This document shows, piece by piece, positions 45,680-57,951 of a stretch of 64,000 nucleotides of DNA. Numbering within the stretch: the stretch's first letter is position 1; every line of letters starts with the position of its first letter. Origin of the DNA: Rutpela maculata (lineage: Eukaryota; Arthropoda; Insecta; Coleoptera; Cerambycidae); NCBI GenBank assembly GCA_936432065.2, contig OW386285.2, positions 182,528,301 to 182,592,300 on the forward strand, given 5' to 3'. Below the pieces are notes generated by a model. That model saw only the letters and a list, made by a program, of their open reading frames with translations, made no database searches and was not told the DNA's origin. A program made the position numbers and the translations under genes.

Positions 45680-48329
45680 CTCCCCAAATTACAATTTGCC
45701 AGTTAAAAATTCAGTTGAGCATCACATTGTTACAGAAGGTCATTTACCTTTCTCACGCCCACGTAGGTTGGATAGCGTTAAATTCAAGATAGCACAGGAC
45801 GAATTCAATAATATGGTAGAATTAGGTATTTGTGCACCTTCTTCTTCTTCCGTTTCCTCACCATTGCATATGGTTGAAAAAAAAGAAAGCTGCGACTGGA
45901 GACCTTGTGGACACTATCGTCGTGTAAATTCAATTACTGTTCCTGACAGATACCCGTTGCCCCACCTCCATGATTTTAACTCGCAGTTGTATAATTGTGT
46001 TATTTTTTCAAAAATAGATTTGGTACGTGCTTATCACCAGATACCTGTCGCAAAAAGCGACATTTTTAAAACAGCGATTACTACTCCTTTCGGTTTGTTT
46101 GAATTTGGTCGTATGCCTTTCGGTTTACGTAACGCCGGTCAAACTTTCCAACGTTTCATGAACGAAGTTTTAGTAGGTTTACCCTTTATTTTCGTCTATT
46201 TAGATGACATCCTGATTGCAAGTAAATCTAGTTCGGAACATTTAGAGCACTTAAAACTTGTTTTTCAGAGGTTAGAATTGTACGGCATAAATATTAAACC
46301 GTCAAAATGCATATTAGGTGTCAGTCATTTGACATTTTTAGGACACAATATTTCTTCAGCCGGCATTTTACCTTCTTCTGAACGTATTGATGTGATAAAT
46401 AATTTTCCCTTACCTACTACAGTCAAACAACTTCAGCGTTTCATAGGTATGGTTAACTTTTATCATCGTTTCATACCTTCTTTCGCTGAAATATTAATTC
46501 CTTTACATGCACTTTGTACTAAATTACTGCATGATAAAGTTAAAATAATAAACGATCGGCCTACCGACTGTCTTAACAGTTTTTCCAAAGCCAAAGCTGC
46601 TATAGCTGGTGCAACCTTTTTAGCACATCCCCGTTGTGATGGTAGCTCGTTTTTATTGCTGACTGTTGATTGTTCTAATGTCTCTGTGGGGGCAGTTCTT
46701 GAACAGCGCGATGACGAAGGTATTCTTGCCCCATTAGCCTTCTTTTCACGAAAGCTTACCTTGGCACAGACCAAATATAGTTCCTTTGACAAGGAACTTC
46801 TTTCTTTATTTACAGCGATTAAACATTTCAGATTTTTACTTGAAGGTCGCACATTTATTTGCTTTACTGACCATAAACCTTTGGTCAAAGCATTATTCAC
46901 TAAAACTGAAAGATCTCGCAGGCAAACTAGACATTTAGAATTCATTGCTCAATTTGCCTGCGAAATCAGACATATCAAAGGGAAAAATAACATTGTTGCA
47001 GACACTTTATCACGCGAACATGATACGTCTTCTTTGCAACAATTCATTTCCCCAATCGTTACTCAAAAGTCTAACCTAGTTGATACTAACTTTGACTTAA
47101 ATTTATTGAGCGAAGCTCAAAAAGATGATTCTGACCTTAAATTTTTATTATCAGATACTTCATCGAACACAAAGAGAACTTTTCATTTAAAGAAAATTAA
47201 AATTCCATATTCTGACAAGTTTATTTGGTGTGACGTTTCTCGCCCTAAACTTCGTCCTTATGTTCCTATCGTTTATAGACGAACAATTTTTGATATATTT
47301 CATGGTTTATCTCACCCTGGTATCAAAGCGACTAGAACATTAGTTTCTACACATTATTTTTGGCCTAAAATGACTTCAGATTGTAATCTCTGGGCAAAAA
47401 CTTGTATTAGTTGTCAAACTAATAAAGTAACAAGACATACGAGGAGCCCCATTACTGACTTCGATATACCTAAAGGACGATTCGATCACATACATATAGA
47501 TTTAATAGGACCATTGCCTCCTTCTAAAGGTTGTTCTTATATTCTCACTGTGATCGAACGTTTTACTAGATGGCCCGAGGCTTATCCACTTCAGGATATT
47601 ACTGCGGAAACTGTAGCGTGTACGTTATTTCAGAATTATGTTTGTCGATTCGGTGTCCCTGTCACAGTGACAACCGACCAAGGCGTTCAATTTGAATCAA
47701 AACTGTTCAAAGAATTTTCAAAATTTTTGGGATTTCATAGGATTCGTACGACACCATATCATCCTTCCTCGAATGGAATGATTGAACGGTTTAATAAATC
47801 TCTTAAAACTGCTCTGAGAGCTAGGACTTCTACACCATATTGGGTAGATGAACTTCCGATCATTCTATTAGCTCTCAGAACTATCCCTAAAGACGATTTG
47901 CAATGTTCTTCCGCAGAACTCGTTTTTGGTCAAACATTACGAATACCTGGTGAATTTTTTATTAAATCATATACTTGTCCGGATATTCCTTATTTTATTG
48001 CTAAATTACGTACTTCATTTAATAATTTAACGTTCATTCCACCAGTTCACCACGTTAATTACAAATCATTTGTCAGCCCAGACATCTCGAATTGTAGTTT
48101 TGTTTTCGTTCGGAAAGAACGTTTTAAAAAATATTTTACTCCGCTGTACGATGGACCTTTTAAAGTGTTGTCCCGTACAGATAAATTGGTTACTTTTGTT
48201 AAAGGAATTAAAGCCGTCACGTTAAAAATTGACTGGATTAAACCAGCATATTTATTATCTGACAAATGTGATGTCACTCCACCTTTGATTAAGAAAGTTC
48301 GTTTTGCTATTGACGAATTGAATGACTGA
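45597..48329 (+). CDS. CsRn1-like RT, RNase H and integrase
   Basis: A 910-codon frame; the first ~25 codons probably lie out of the true protein, because the protease frame overlaps there. RT: LVRAYHQIP (motif A), MPFGLRNAGQTFQ, and YLDD (about 46197). RNase H: LTVDCSNVSVGAVLEQ, FTDHKPL and NIVADTLSRE. Integrase: H2C2 zinc module (HPGIKATRTL... CISCQTNK), catalytic Asp in HIDLIGPLPP, Asp in TTDQGVQFES, and Glu in MIERFNKS. It ends at a TGA just before the polypurine tract. The enzyme core looks undamaged. Confidence 0.93.
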   Translation: MVRYVLLSYLTYQMNTYILLLQFPTLISSPNYNLPVKNSVEHHIVTEGHLPFSRPRRLDSVKFKIAQDEFNNMVELGICAPSSSSVSSPLHMVEKKESCDWRPCGHYRRVNSITVPDRYPLPHLHDFNSQLYNCVIFSKIDLVRAYHQIPVAKSDIFKTAITTPFGLFEFGRMPFGLRNAGQTFQRFMNEVLVGLPFIFVYLDDILIASKSSSEHLEHLKLVFQRLELYGINIKPSKCILGVSHLTFLGHNISSAGILPSSERIDVINNFPLPTTVKQLQRFIGMVNFYHRFIPSFAEILIPLHALCTKLLHDKVKIINDRPTDCLNSFSKAKAAIAGATFLAHPRCDGSSFLLLTVDCSNVSVGAVLEQRDDEGILAPLAFFSRKLTLAQTKYSSFDKELLSLFTAIKHFRFLLEGRTFICFTDHKPLVKALFTKTERSRRQTRHLEFIAQFACEIRHIKGKNNIVADTLSREHDTSSLQQFISPIVTQKSNLVDTNFDLNLLSEAQKDDSDLKFLLSDTSSNTKRTFHLKKIKIPYSDKFIWCDVSRPKLRPYVPIVYRRTIFDIFHGLSHPGIKATRTLVSTHYFWPKMTSDCNLWAKTCISCQTNKVTRHTRSPITDFDIPKGRFDHIHIDLIGPLPPSKGCSYILTVIERFTRWPEAYPLQDITAETVACTLFQNYVCRFGVPVTVTTDQGVQFESKLFKEFSKFLGFHRIRTTPYHPSSNGMIERFNKSLKTALRARTSTPYWVDELPIILLALRTIPKDDLQCSSAELVFGQTLRIPGEFFIKSYTCPDIPYFIAKLRTSFNNLTFIPPVHHVNYKSFVSPDISNCSFVFVRKERFKKYFTPLYDGPFKVLSRTDKLVTFVKGIKAVTLKIDWIKPAYLLSDKCDVTPPLIKKVRFAIDELND

Positions 48330-48343
48330 CTGATCTTTTTCTT

Positions 48344-48356
48344 AGCGGGGGAGTAG
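48344..48356 (+). other. Polypurine tract of the CsRn1-like element
   Basis: AGCGGGGGAGTAG directly precedes the 3' LTR. Confidence 0.75.
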
Positions 48357-48480
48357 TGTGGCGATCAGTTCACTTGCTGGGTAAATATAAGTCACACACC
48401 AGAAGCTTAAGTAACCAAGGAGCTGAATCAGAAACAAAAATATATGGAATAACAATTTTTATCAAAAAATATAACAGGCA

Positions 48481-49709
48481 CCGTAAACCGGGGTTACTTT
48501 GGACGGTTTTTTGTTTTAAATCTATATATCTCAAGTAAGGCAGCGAATAAAAAATTTCAAAAAAATATATGTCAGGGGCGTCAGTTGGAGCTTTCTACTG
48601 ACAAAAAATTAGATTTTAAAATAATCAATAACAATTTTTTTTTTAATTAATTTGTGGGTGTTCAAAGTTACCCCACGGTCGAGGCTACTTTGAACGCCTA
48701 TAATGAAACCATGCGATTTCAATGTAACCTCTCAGATAATGTTTCTTTGAACACCTAAAAACTAGAAACTCCTTGTTTCCGAGAAAAAAAATTTTTTATG
48801 CAACAGAAATACACAATTTACATAAAATAATGTATTTTATTATTCACAAACAGTATTAAGGTACTCATTATAACAAAACATCATAAAAAAACAGCAGTAT
48901 TCCAACAAAATATAATATAAACGAAACTAAACTAATATTTGGCAATAACTGTACGGTTTAAAAAAAGAAAGTACACAGAAAACAATGAATGGAACTAAAC
49001 TATCTATTGCATACCTATTAATTTCCTCTTCTTCTGTGAGGGCAAGGAGGTGGCCAATCTTGGTGGCATGCTTTCCTCATAGTTTGTGACTTAGCGTCCC
49101 TAATGAAATCCCATATGTTTTAGATGATTCACGCAAAGACTTTTTTTTGTATTTTATTTCATAAAGAGCTTTCTCTAAGACTTCTGGATTGAAATTGGCA
49201 TATTTTCTTGCACCAGTTTTTCTTTTGTACGAGCAGACCATTTTCTACAAGAAAAAACAGAGGTAATTTGTAACCTGGGGCTTCATTGAACGCGTTCAAA
49301 ATAACCCCGAAAACGATGTCTAAGAGCATTATTCTGATAAAAAATTTATGAACAAAAACTGTGTACAAATATTTTTAATTTCTTTAACGTAGCTTTGTTA
49401 GGATACCGTATTGTTATAGCAAATACATTTTGTAACCATGTGGTGCAAATACTTACGGCTACAGCAACAAAAGTTTGCAGACCTCTTTGAATGTTAGTTT
49501 TTTTGGTTAGAAGTTCCATGTCAGGTTTGTCAACTTCACAATAATTATTTTCAAACCAATGTTGCTAAACCATTCTTAAATGTGTGATGAATTGTGTGGT
49601 GAAAACTAGATGTCGCTATACTTAATGGTTATTTCACTATGAGTAAATATAACAAAATTTATTTTTTGTTCAAAGTAGCCACGCGGTTCAAAGTAGCCCC
49701 GGTTTACGG
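48481..49709 (-). mobile_element. pogo-like element with internal deletion
   Basis: Inverted ends CCGTAAACCGGGGTTACTTT and the inverse of CCGTAAACCGGGGCTACTTT bound 1,229 bp. The flanking dinucleotide is CA on both sides, where TA would be expected for this superfamily. Inside is only the N-terminal part of a pogo/Tigger-type transposase. GGGGTNACTTTGAAC-type subrepeats lie near both ends. Confidence 0.85.
49012..49241 (-). pseudogene. pogo-type transposase N-terminal fragment
   Basis: From ATG 49241 the frame reads KRKTGARKYANFNPEVLEKA, then YKKKSLRESSKTYGISLGTL, a pipsqueak-type helix-turn-helix as in the DNA-binding end of pogo transposases. A TGA at 49079-49077 interrupts it; the frame then continues through GKHATKIGHLLALTEEEE. 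The DDE catalytic domain is absent, so the element depends on another source of transposase. Confidence 0.82.
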
Positions 49710-49859
49710 CATGTTTATTTAAGAATGTTAATTTAAAAAACAACTTATTGGAATATATACATATATATATATATATAAAAATTTTATTATTGAATTTTAA
49801 CCCTGCTATATCATACACAATATCTTTGCTTCATATTCAACCAAATCAATACTGAAATA

Positions 49860-52800
49860 ATGTTGAATACGTATTCGTGGGCCTGTCGACGAGATCGCTG
49901 CGTGTGGGGGTGAGAAGTGGGTTGTGGATCCGAGGAAAGTCCTCGGACGAGGTGGTGGAAGGGTACAAATTTATTCAATTAATTTGGGCGCCAGTACCTA
50001 CCTACCTGTGCTAATCACGCAGCTATCGTCGAGCTCTCAGGGTCAGGTCCTTGTGAGCTTCGGGGCTATTCAGGTTCGTGGATGACGGAGGACCTACCTC
50101 CTATCAGTCAACCACGACAACCGGCGCGCTCGGTCACCACGAGTGAGGATACCTCAGATCAGAGAAAAGATATAACAACGCAACGAACACAATAACCAGG
50201 CGTAAATCTGCCTGATCCTCTGAAAGCAGTATTCGTTGTTCTTTCCGCGAATAGGGGCTACTAAGCCCGAGAGTCTAGAATTCTAGGTATTCTGACCTGC
50301 GCAGGTGTCCCCAACGGTGGACGATCAACTGACAGAGCAGCAGCGGCGGACCACTGACTGCCTTAAGGATGAGGAGCGCTACAGAGTAACTGATGCTTGG
50401 TACGTCTGCGGAATTTAGATTTCTCCTCAGTGCTAAGGTGCAAACGTACCAACAAGCGATAATGAGACCTATAATTAGCAGGGCACCGAAAATTAGAAAT
50501 CCCTACATTGGGGGTGAGATTATCAGCTTATGGCAACGCACTCCAAATCCACTATTACAAAAGAAAAAGAAGAGGAAGGTTTAAGTTGGCTAATTTAAAA
50601 AAAAATTGTTTTATGGTTACCAGACTATTTTTTAATGAAAGATAAAATAAAGAATTTAAAAAAAAACAAAATCGCTAACAAAATATAGTAAGATAATCGT
50701 ATATCACTAGTGCTGGAGGAAGTGTACCTCCGTGAATTCGTACTAATTGTAAATTACGAGAATAAAACCTTTCCAAAACGGAATTCTAATAATTCATACT
50801 ATGTATAAAGCCTAAGCTTAAAAGTGAAAATAAGAAAAAGATAAAAGAAAGAAAAATTTGATTAATTCAGCCTTTGCCGCTGGATCAATTAGAACTTCAG
50901 GTACCTTCCCTGATTGACTGTGATAATGAAAAGCAGCTGGGCTGAACAACAAGGCAGAAAATAAAAAGCAATTCAATATGTACAGGAATCAATTCACTCA
51001 CTTAACTATCTATGGCGTATTTTGGTACGCGGCTACGGGCCAGCCTCTGGTCTGTGCACCTATACCTTCCTTAGCGGCAGTCGTACGCGATGGGAGTGGC
51101 CCCTGTACTAAAACTCGGCACCTGTAGAAGACAGGTGGTACGAGGATTCTCCCTCGCCCGTTTGCCACTAAGCTTGAAAATCTTATGCTAATTCGCCTAC
51201 CTAACTGATTTTTCAACAACGTGTCGTTCCTAAATGAAAATATTTATATTCAAAACTTTCGTGAGTTTTCTAATGTAAAATTTGGAAAAAATGGTCTAAA
51301 GTTGCAAGTTAAAGGAAAATGTAAAACTAAATGAAGAAGTTCTGCAAAAGCGACTCCTGAAAGGTTGAAGACCGAATTTTCTCTCCCCCGAGACAGAGCC
51401 ACGTTATCCGCGGATTATCTTCGGCACGCCCATCTGTAACAGGTGGCTTAAGAAAGAATAAAGTTCCCTACCAGCTATCTAAAACTTGAGGCGAGATTTT
51501 ATCCCCTCAAGATGGATATGCGCCCCCGGGAAGCGGGAGGCGGAAACTGTAATTGTTTGAATCGTCCTATCAATAAACGCTAATCTAAGTCCTCCGGCTC
51601 GCCGTTCTTAGGCGAAATCAAGATCCAGGTGCGCCACGCTTAGGTACGATTCCACTAGCGCTCGATGGCAGTAAGCCTAAAGTAATAATTAGTCCCGGTT
51701 TCGATCAGCTCTATCACTGCGTGTATCCCGCGGATTAGCGACAGGTGAGTGGTGCAGTACCTGTGCACGTCCGCGCAGAAAGCAAAACTTACAGTTAACA
51801 AACTATATAGAAAAATAGAACCGAAACACCCGTAGTACCGCTGTAAATAAAAATACCCAGCCTCCACCAGCATAAAGTGCGTGGGGGGGAGGGCTTCGCG
51901 GTTCCGCGGTTGTCGTACCTGAACGCTCACATCCTTTACCTGGCGTACCTGAAAAGGTGGGACTGAGAGCGGAGCTGTAGTCTCACCTGCTGACGATCAA
52001 GATATCCTCCCGAGTATTCGTGCAATGGATACTCTGACTTGTTTAAGTTTTATGGCAATCTCTATTTCTAAAGCAGAGGTTTATGATGTCTATTGTGCTT
52101 TTCTGGGTCGATTACAACTCTCCCTTTCGTCGCACTAATTTCTTATCAACGCACAATAAAGTAAGTAAAATTAATCAAAGAAAATAAGACCTACAAGGGG
52201 TATGGACCCGCGCCCAAGGAGCTCGGTTCGCTGGCCCACCTGTAACAGGTATTGACTAAGAATGACAGGTAGCTACGTCAACAAGTGGGTGCAACAAAAA
52301 CGGTTCGCCTGAGCTCGGCTTGATGACGTCGAATATTTTAAAACTCTTACTCGTCTCCAGCGATGTAAATCCCGGAAGAAATTCCACTCACAAACACCTG
52401 GAATCACTCACTGATTTTTAGTAAAATTCGCGGGGGCGGGCGGGGGGGGAGGTCGGTGAGTTTACGAAATGATTTAACCTAATTAGGTTGGTACGCGAAC
52501 CTCAGGGTCTCCGGACGAAATATAAAATGAACACAAAATTTTAATTTTAATATTAATGAAACGATATAAAATGAAATACGGCTCTAGGACGCTCTGAAAG
52601 CACAAGAATTATTAAGTGATGATTTCTTTGTCTTATGACGAAAACCCTAAGTGGGTTTCGAACCTTGGCGTGGTGACGCCGCGGCTTTTTTCGCGAGATT
52701 TACGGAAAAATATAATCTTCCCTGCGGGAATGGAATGAAGTGACTCTAGACCTTGAGGTAGCCAACGACACTAAGGAAATGATTAATCAATATGAGTTTA

Positions 52801-53790
52801 CACAATTTTAACACAAAAATTAAATTCGCAACGCGTCGTGCACTCCTTATGCAAGGAAGTGCGAACTTGTTGAGGGTACGAAAGTAACTGCCTTGAGCGT
52901 TTTTTGTTTGTTTCGTAGGTCCAGCTCCGTAGCTTGGTCCCGTCTTGGGTGGTTTCTGCTTCTTTGTTTAATTTCGAGAAGCCCTTGAGTACATGGTCAC
53001 GTAGGCATTTTTTCAGATATTTAAGGATTCTTGCGTAATCCTGATTTTAATGAAGCTTACGCGCGATCCACCCCGCGGATTTCCGTGGGAGAGGTCGCGT
53101 TCGCTGGAAGAGGCTTTCTGCTAGCCCCATGCCAATTTTCACTTCTCCATTGCCAGCGGTTTGGTTGTAATGAATTTTTAATTAGCGGCGTCCCGGTCCC
53201 ACTCGCCGAGTCGCTTTTCGGCGTTTTTCTGAAACCACGACTCGCTAATGAGCCCGAGGCCGCTGAAATTCATGTTCCTCGTTGCTTACGATCCGCTGCA
53301 TCGATCGTGCCTACGTACGCACCTGTAGCTCGCGAGGGGGTCTCGGAACAGAAGTTCTTTTTACCTGCCCAAAACGCGACTTTGACTTTGGAGCTGGAAT
53401 TTAATTAGTTCCCGAGGCCGTAGAGCCTTGGTTCTCTGCCTGAGATTAGGTGAAGTCTTTTCTCGTCTGTTGCCGAAATTTGATTTCGATCCGCCGTCCC
53501 TTACTATTTTAATTCGCGAGAAGCGTGCCTCGAAGCGCGTTTCTTGGCCGCTGGCGCCTCGGCTGGCGCCTCGGCTGGCGCTTCGTCAGGCTGGCCCATC
53601 CCGAGCTAGCTGGGCGGTCAAAGGAATGCGAACCTTCGTGTCTCTATTACGTGGTCCGTCTGAATTAAAGTTCGTCAAAGAAAATAGTTTACGTTCCTCG
53701 CAACATTTGATTCTTTGTAGCTCCGTAAATTCAGGACTTACGAGGCTGGGATTTTTTCAGGAATTAGTGAGTGATAACCAGAGTGCATTT
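49860..53790. other. GC-rich non-coding block of unknown nature
   Basis: Base composition changes sharply from AT-rich flank to roughly half GC, with many CpG. No frame longer than about 125 codons and none resembling a known protein. The block contains repeated palindromes: ACCTGCGCAGGT (50295), CACCTGT/ACAGGTG (51121-51139), a one-mismatch form (51431-51445) and ACCTGTAACAGGT (52238-52250). CCGCGGATT occurs at about 51407, 51728 and 53071. No LTRs or TIRs were found at its edges. It could be a large non-autonomous element, a viral or foreign insertion, or a host regulatory or RNA locus. Confidence 0.5.
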
Positions 53791-55051
53791 TTGTAATTTT
53801 TTACTGGATTGGCGGACCCTAGACCTAAGGTCCGTCAACAGGCCCAGCTCTGTACAAACTGTAAACTTTATGCTTCTTCTCTATTAGGGATTCACTGTCT
53901 AGTTCTAGTTCTTCAGAAAGAGTATCAATCATATTTATCTTCTTACTCAGACTCAGAGCAAAATTGCATAAGCTTAATATACCGATTAAGATATTTTTTA
54001 TTAATCTTATTAGGTGGGGATGGGTATTTCCATAGCAACATACGTTGATGGGGAAGCAAGAACAAGCAAGTCTAGACATGGTTGAATTTGTAAAATATGA
54101 GGTCAATGAATTATTTCAGGTCATAACCGCCAGATGGCAACTGGTACTGGGGGTAATGGAATATCTTGTTTTGCTAAAGAAAAATTGTGTCGAAACGAGG
54201 GATGGAACCTAAGACTTCTAGAACCTCAGACTGAGCTATTTTAACTTACATAAATATTAATAAAAAATCTTATAGAGTAAGAAAGAATAATATATTTTGA
54301 CTAGTAATTTTTACATTTTCATCTCAGATACAGGGTGTTAACAGTAAAAAATCAATTTACACATAATACAAAAACGTGTTAGACAGCATGTTTCTTTTCT
54401 ATTATGGATTCACTGTCTAGTTCTTCAGAAAGAGTATCGATCACATATACTCGGAAAAACTCAAACAGAGTATCATTTCAAATGTTTTATATAGCGTTTT
54501 CACTGAATTTCTTCCAGTTCATAACATGCAAACCCAGATTTATATCATATTGCCATACACACCAAAAACTTTGTACCGTGTTATAAGATTAGATAGGAAA
54601 GTCATATTATTCTCCCATACTCGAATTAAAAGATAGCACATTGTTGGGCTTTCATATACCAAATAATATATTTTTTACAGAGTTCGATATGCAATCTGTA
54701 CAATGCCTTCTTGCGCGATGTCTCCGAAAAAATAATGATGTCATAACATGATGTAATATATTTTTTACATCTGCAATCTAGAGCTTGAAATAACCTCAAC
54801 ACATAGTTTCATTAACTTGTCTCGACAAGTGTAGGATTCCGCGAATAACATATGCAGGTGTTAGACACGTGACATGTTCCCCCTCCCATCAAAAAAATTT
54901 ACGGTAAAAGACGCATGTGCTACCACACAAAACTTATTGATATTTCTACCGACCACAATAATCAATCATTTCCAATCTTACAATTATTACTGTGTTACAT
55001 TACTTCGATTTTAATTCTGAAGTGCCTAGTTAGAATTATTAGAAGAAAACA
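53791..55051. other. AT-rich sequence with a small duplicated motif
   Basis: GGATTCACTGTCTAGTTCT and the following AGAAAGAGTATC occur at 53890 and 54407. ACAAAAACGTGTTAGACAG (54369) is shared with 43328. No gene was recognised. Confidence 0.4.
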
Positions 55052-55340
55052 ATGGCCGATATTAATAATGACTTAAAAAATGCCATTCTCAAATTGTATC
55101 AGGATATCTCAAGAGAAAAATTTCAAGAGCTCGATACATCTCCCAATATTACGTATCATGTTAGAGATTATGAAACTGATACTTTAGTTTCGTCTTGGAC
55201 ACCTAGAGTACACACTGAAAACATATGGTCGTGCTGAAGAGTTATGTAGCCATATTTTACGAAGATTCATTACTCTCGATTGCTATTTATTCTCTATTAG
55301 AAATACCTAACGAATATATTGTAAAATATAATATTTATAA
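55052..55340 (+). pseudogene. Small unrecognised ORF, probably broken
   Basis: ATG 55052 sits in a good context (AACAATGG). The 61-codon frame is hydrophilic and looks coding (NAILKLYQDISREKFQELD). It ends at 55237, but a second frame overlapping the stop continues with YGRAEELCSHILRRFITLDC, suggesting a frameshift near 55200. No family was recognised; an origin from a DNA-virus-like element is possible but unsupported. Confidence 0.35.
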
Positions 55341-55571
55341 TCAAGACATTGTTAATTAAATTTCATATTAATAATGATTTGTTTTATTTACATATCAGAA
55401 TGGTTCGCTATCAAGTGTATTCGAATCCAAAGATTGCATTTCAAAGGGTGTATATAGTGATTGGTGAACAGTACAAATTTGTTTCTGATGGACATTCATA
55501 TGATTCCTGTTTCACCGCCTATGCAATAATTCTGGCTTAACCACCTGTGGAAAGTTTTCCTGAAACCGATT

Positions 55572-56440
55572 GAGGACAAATGTTTATGTATACCAACCAT
55601 TCATGAATTTACAAAAATAGAACACAAAACACAAAACACACCATTGCTTTGAAGATAATTTTTATTTATTGTAGGGATAAAAATACCATTTTATCAAAAA
55701 GAACTTACAACTGCCCGTCTTATTTCAGAAATGATTTTTTGATACAGGTATATATAACCATAAATAATATTAGAAAATATAAATTAATTTAAACAGATGT
55801 CGCGAAATAATGTACATGGCGTTATATCCGACAAAATCGTATTTTTATTATAAGTATCAAGAACAACTGATACACGTTTATGAATATTAGTTCTTATTTT
55901 GAGGACATTATTTACATGCGCTAGTGATAAATCAAAATGGAAAAATGCAGGTCATTGCAAAACAGGCATATTCCCTATACCAAATACATCTTCACGATTA
56001 TTTCATAGACTTAAATAGAGATTAAACATTACCCACAAAACAGATGTGATATGTGCAAAATATAATTATCCTAAGAAGGTGTCTGAAACCATGACAGGTT
56101 TACCTATAAATTAGATAATTTGTAACATTTTCACACTTGAGGACAAATGTTTATGTATACCAACCATTCTTGAATTTACAAAAATAGAACACAAAACATA
56201 TCATTGCTATGAAGATAATTTTTATTTATTGTAGGGATAAAAATACCATTTTATCAAAAATAACTTATTTCAGAAATGCTACCGAATTTATGTTTTTAGA
56301 TACAGGTATATATAACCATAAATAATATTAGAAAATATAATTTAATTTAAACAGGTGTCGCGAAATAATGTACAGGGCGTTATATTCGACAAAATCGTAT
56401 TTTTATTTTAAGTAACGAGAACAACTGATACACGTTCATG
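55572..56440 (+). repeat. Direct repeat pair, 569 bp apart
   Basis: About 310 bp from GAGGACAAATGTTTATGTAT (55572 and 56141) through GTCGCGAAATAATGTACA to AACTGATACACGTT recur in the same orientation with small indels. No coding content. Confidence 0.88.
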
Positions 56441-57350
56441 AATCTTAGTTCTTATTTTGAGATCTACGTGCGCTAGTGATAAATAAAAGTCTATATTTTC
56501 TGCCGCTTTAAACCTGTACATAAACGCACAGAGTTGAGCAAAAGAATTGTTATTAAATTAGCATGATCCACATATTTCTATTACCCTGTATGCAAACAGT
56601 GATATGTTTTATAACAGAAAAACAAATTCGTTTGAATTAAATCTGCGATACAAGATAAATGCATGCGTAGAACACGGTTAGCCAAAGGTTATTATACAGC
56701 ACGTTGCAAAAAAAAATTAAAATAATAAACAAATGAACACATGCTTCAGTGCCTGAAATAGCAAATAAAGTGTATACAGACAATTATATAATAGATGAGC
56801 TTAATTTTCAATTTAACTCCATATAACTCGTTAATACGATAAGCCCCACAGCGCATGCTTTTCTCTGTGTGTGGCGTCATTGCCTGAATTGTTTCGTGTA
56901 TACATAAAAATATGTTCAATTTTTAATGGATGAACAATAAAAAAGGTTTTTATTAATTAATATTCCTTTATTACTGTTGATTAAAAATAATTATCTAATC
57001 AGTAATAAAATACATTACTTTTTAAATACAGTGCTTTTCCATAATTTATATAATGTATATTGTTCTTGATATATGAGTGAAAGCAACCTCTTATTTCTTT
57101 ATATTAAATATATTTTCTTATTATCTAAACTGATTCTGATTCAGAATCATCTAAATTAACGCTATCCCATCCAGCAGACGCCTTACGCCATATACATAGT
57201 GTTATATTCTTTCTATAACCAAGTCTGCTTGTTTCGATAATGGGTAATCTTAGCAGCGAAACACTGATTTTATTTTATGAAATCAATGTATATTATATGA
57301 TTAGAAATTAAGGAAAAAATATGTTGAAACAAGAGATTAAACCTGAATGT
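56441..57350. other. AT-rich sequence, no gene seen
   Basis: No repeat, RNA or coding feature was recognised. Confidence 0.4.
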
Positions 57351-57355
57351 CTATG

Positions 57356-57776
57356 CATACCATATCATACCATACCATACCATACCATACCATACCATAC
57401 CATACCATACCATACCATACCATACCATACCATACCATACCATACCATACCATACCATACCATACCATACCATACCATACCATACCATACCATACCATAC
57501 CATACCATACCATACCATACCATACCATACCATACCATACCATACCATACCATACCATACCATACCATACCATACCATACCATACCATACCATACCATAC
57601 CATACCATACCATACCATACCATACCATACCATACCATACCATACCATACCACACAATACCATACCATACCATACCATACCATACCATACCATACCATAC
57701 CACACCACACCACACCATACCAAACCATACCATACCATACCATACCATACCATACCATACCACACCATACCATACC
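57356..57776. repeat. (CATAC)n pentanucleotide microsatellite
   Basis: About 84 copies of a 5-bp unit, nearly perfect, with a few C/A changes in the last third. The period is not a multiple of three and the unit never forms a stop, so long open frames arise on both strands; none is a gene. Confidence 0.98.
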
Positions 57777-57951
57777 ATTTTTTGATCAAGAGTGGGTATC
57801 ATTTGGTCCAGAACGCATTTTGAATTTGAATTTGAATTTTGATAACAGTTGGTCTAGAAGGGGTATTTTTTAATACTGGTCACGCGGCACATTAAAGTTT
57901 TAAATTGATATGAACAAATGACATATAGGTGTACTACTACAACTTAATCAT

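Larger units (their letters stand above)
43491..49810 (+). mobile_element. CsRn1-like Gypsy LTR retrotransposon
   Basis: LTRs (43491-43740; 48357-49810 with an insert) flank gag and pol. The target duplication is TCATA (43486-43490, 49811-49815). The primer site TGGTGACCCCCGACAGG resembles a tRNA-Trp primer, and Gag has the CHCC-type finger; both fit the CsRn1 clade. No env is present. The long RT-integrase frame is intact, but gag and the protease/RT junction are frameshifted. Confidence 0.94.
48357..49810 (+). repeat. 3' LTR of the CsRn1-like element, split
   Basis: LTR sequence occupies 48357-48480 and 49710-49810, interrupted by a pogo-like element. The two parts together match the 5' LTR apart from a shorter (AT)n tract and a few changes. 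Confidence 0.92.

Noticed and set aside
53031..53796. Two ORFs of 125 and 122 codons in the GC-rich block
   Set aside because: Long frames are expected by chance at this GC content; no domain, and composition follows the local bases.
54180..54250. tRNA-like head on the minus strand (TAGCTCAGTCTGAGG, then GGTTCCATCCC)
   Set aside because: The A and B boxes are too close for a normal tRNA, no cloverleaf can be drawn and no SINE body is visible; at best a relic.
57321..57823. Overlapping 140-158 codon ORFs with YHTIP or MVWYG repeats
   Set aside because: Produced by the (CATAC)n microsatellite.
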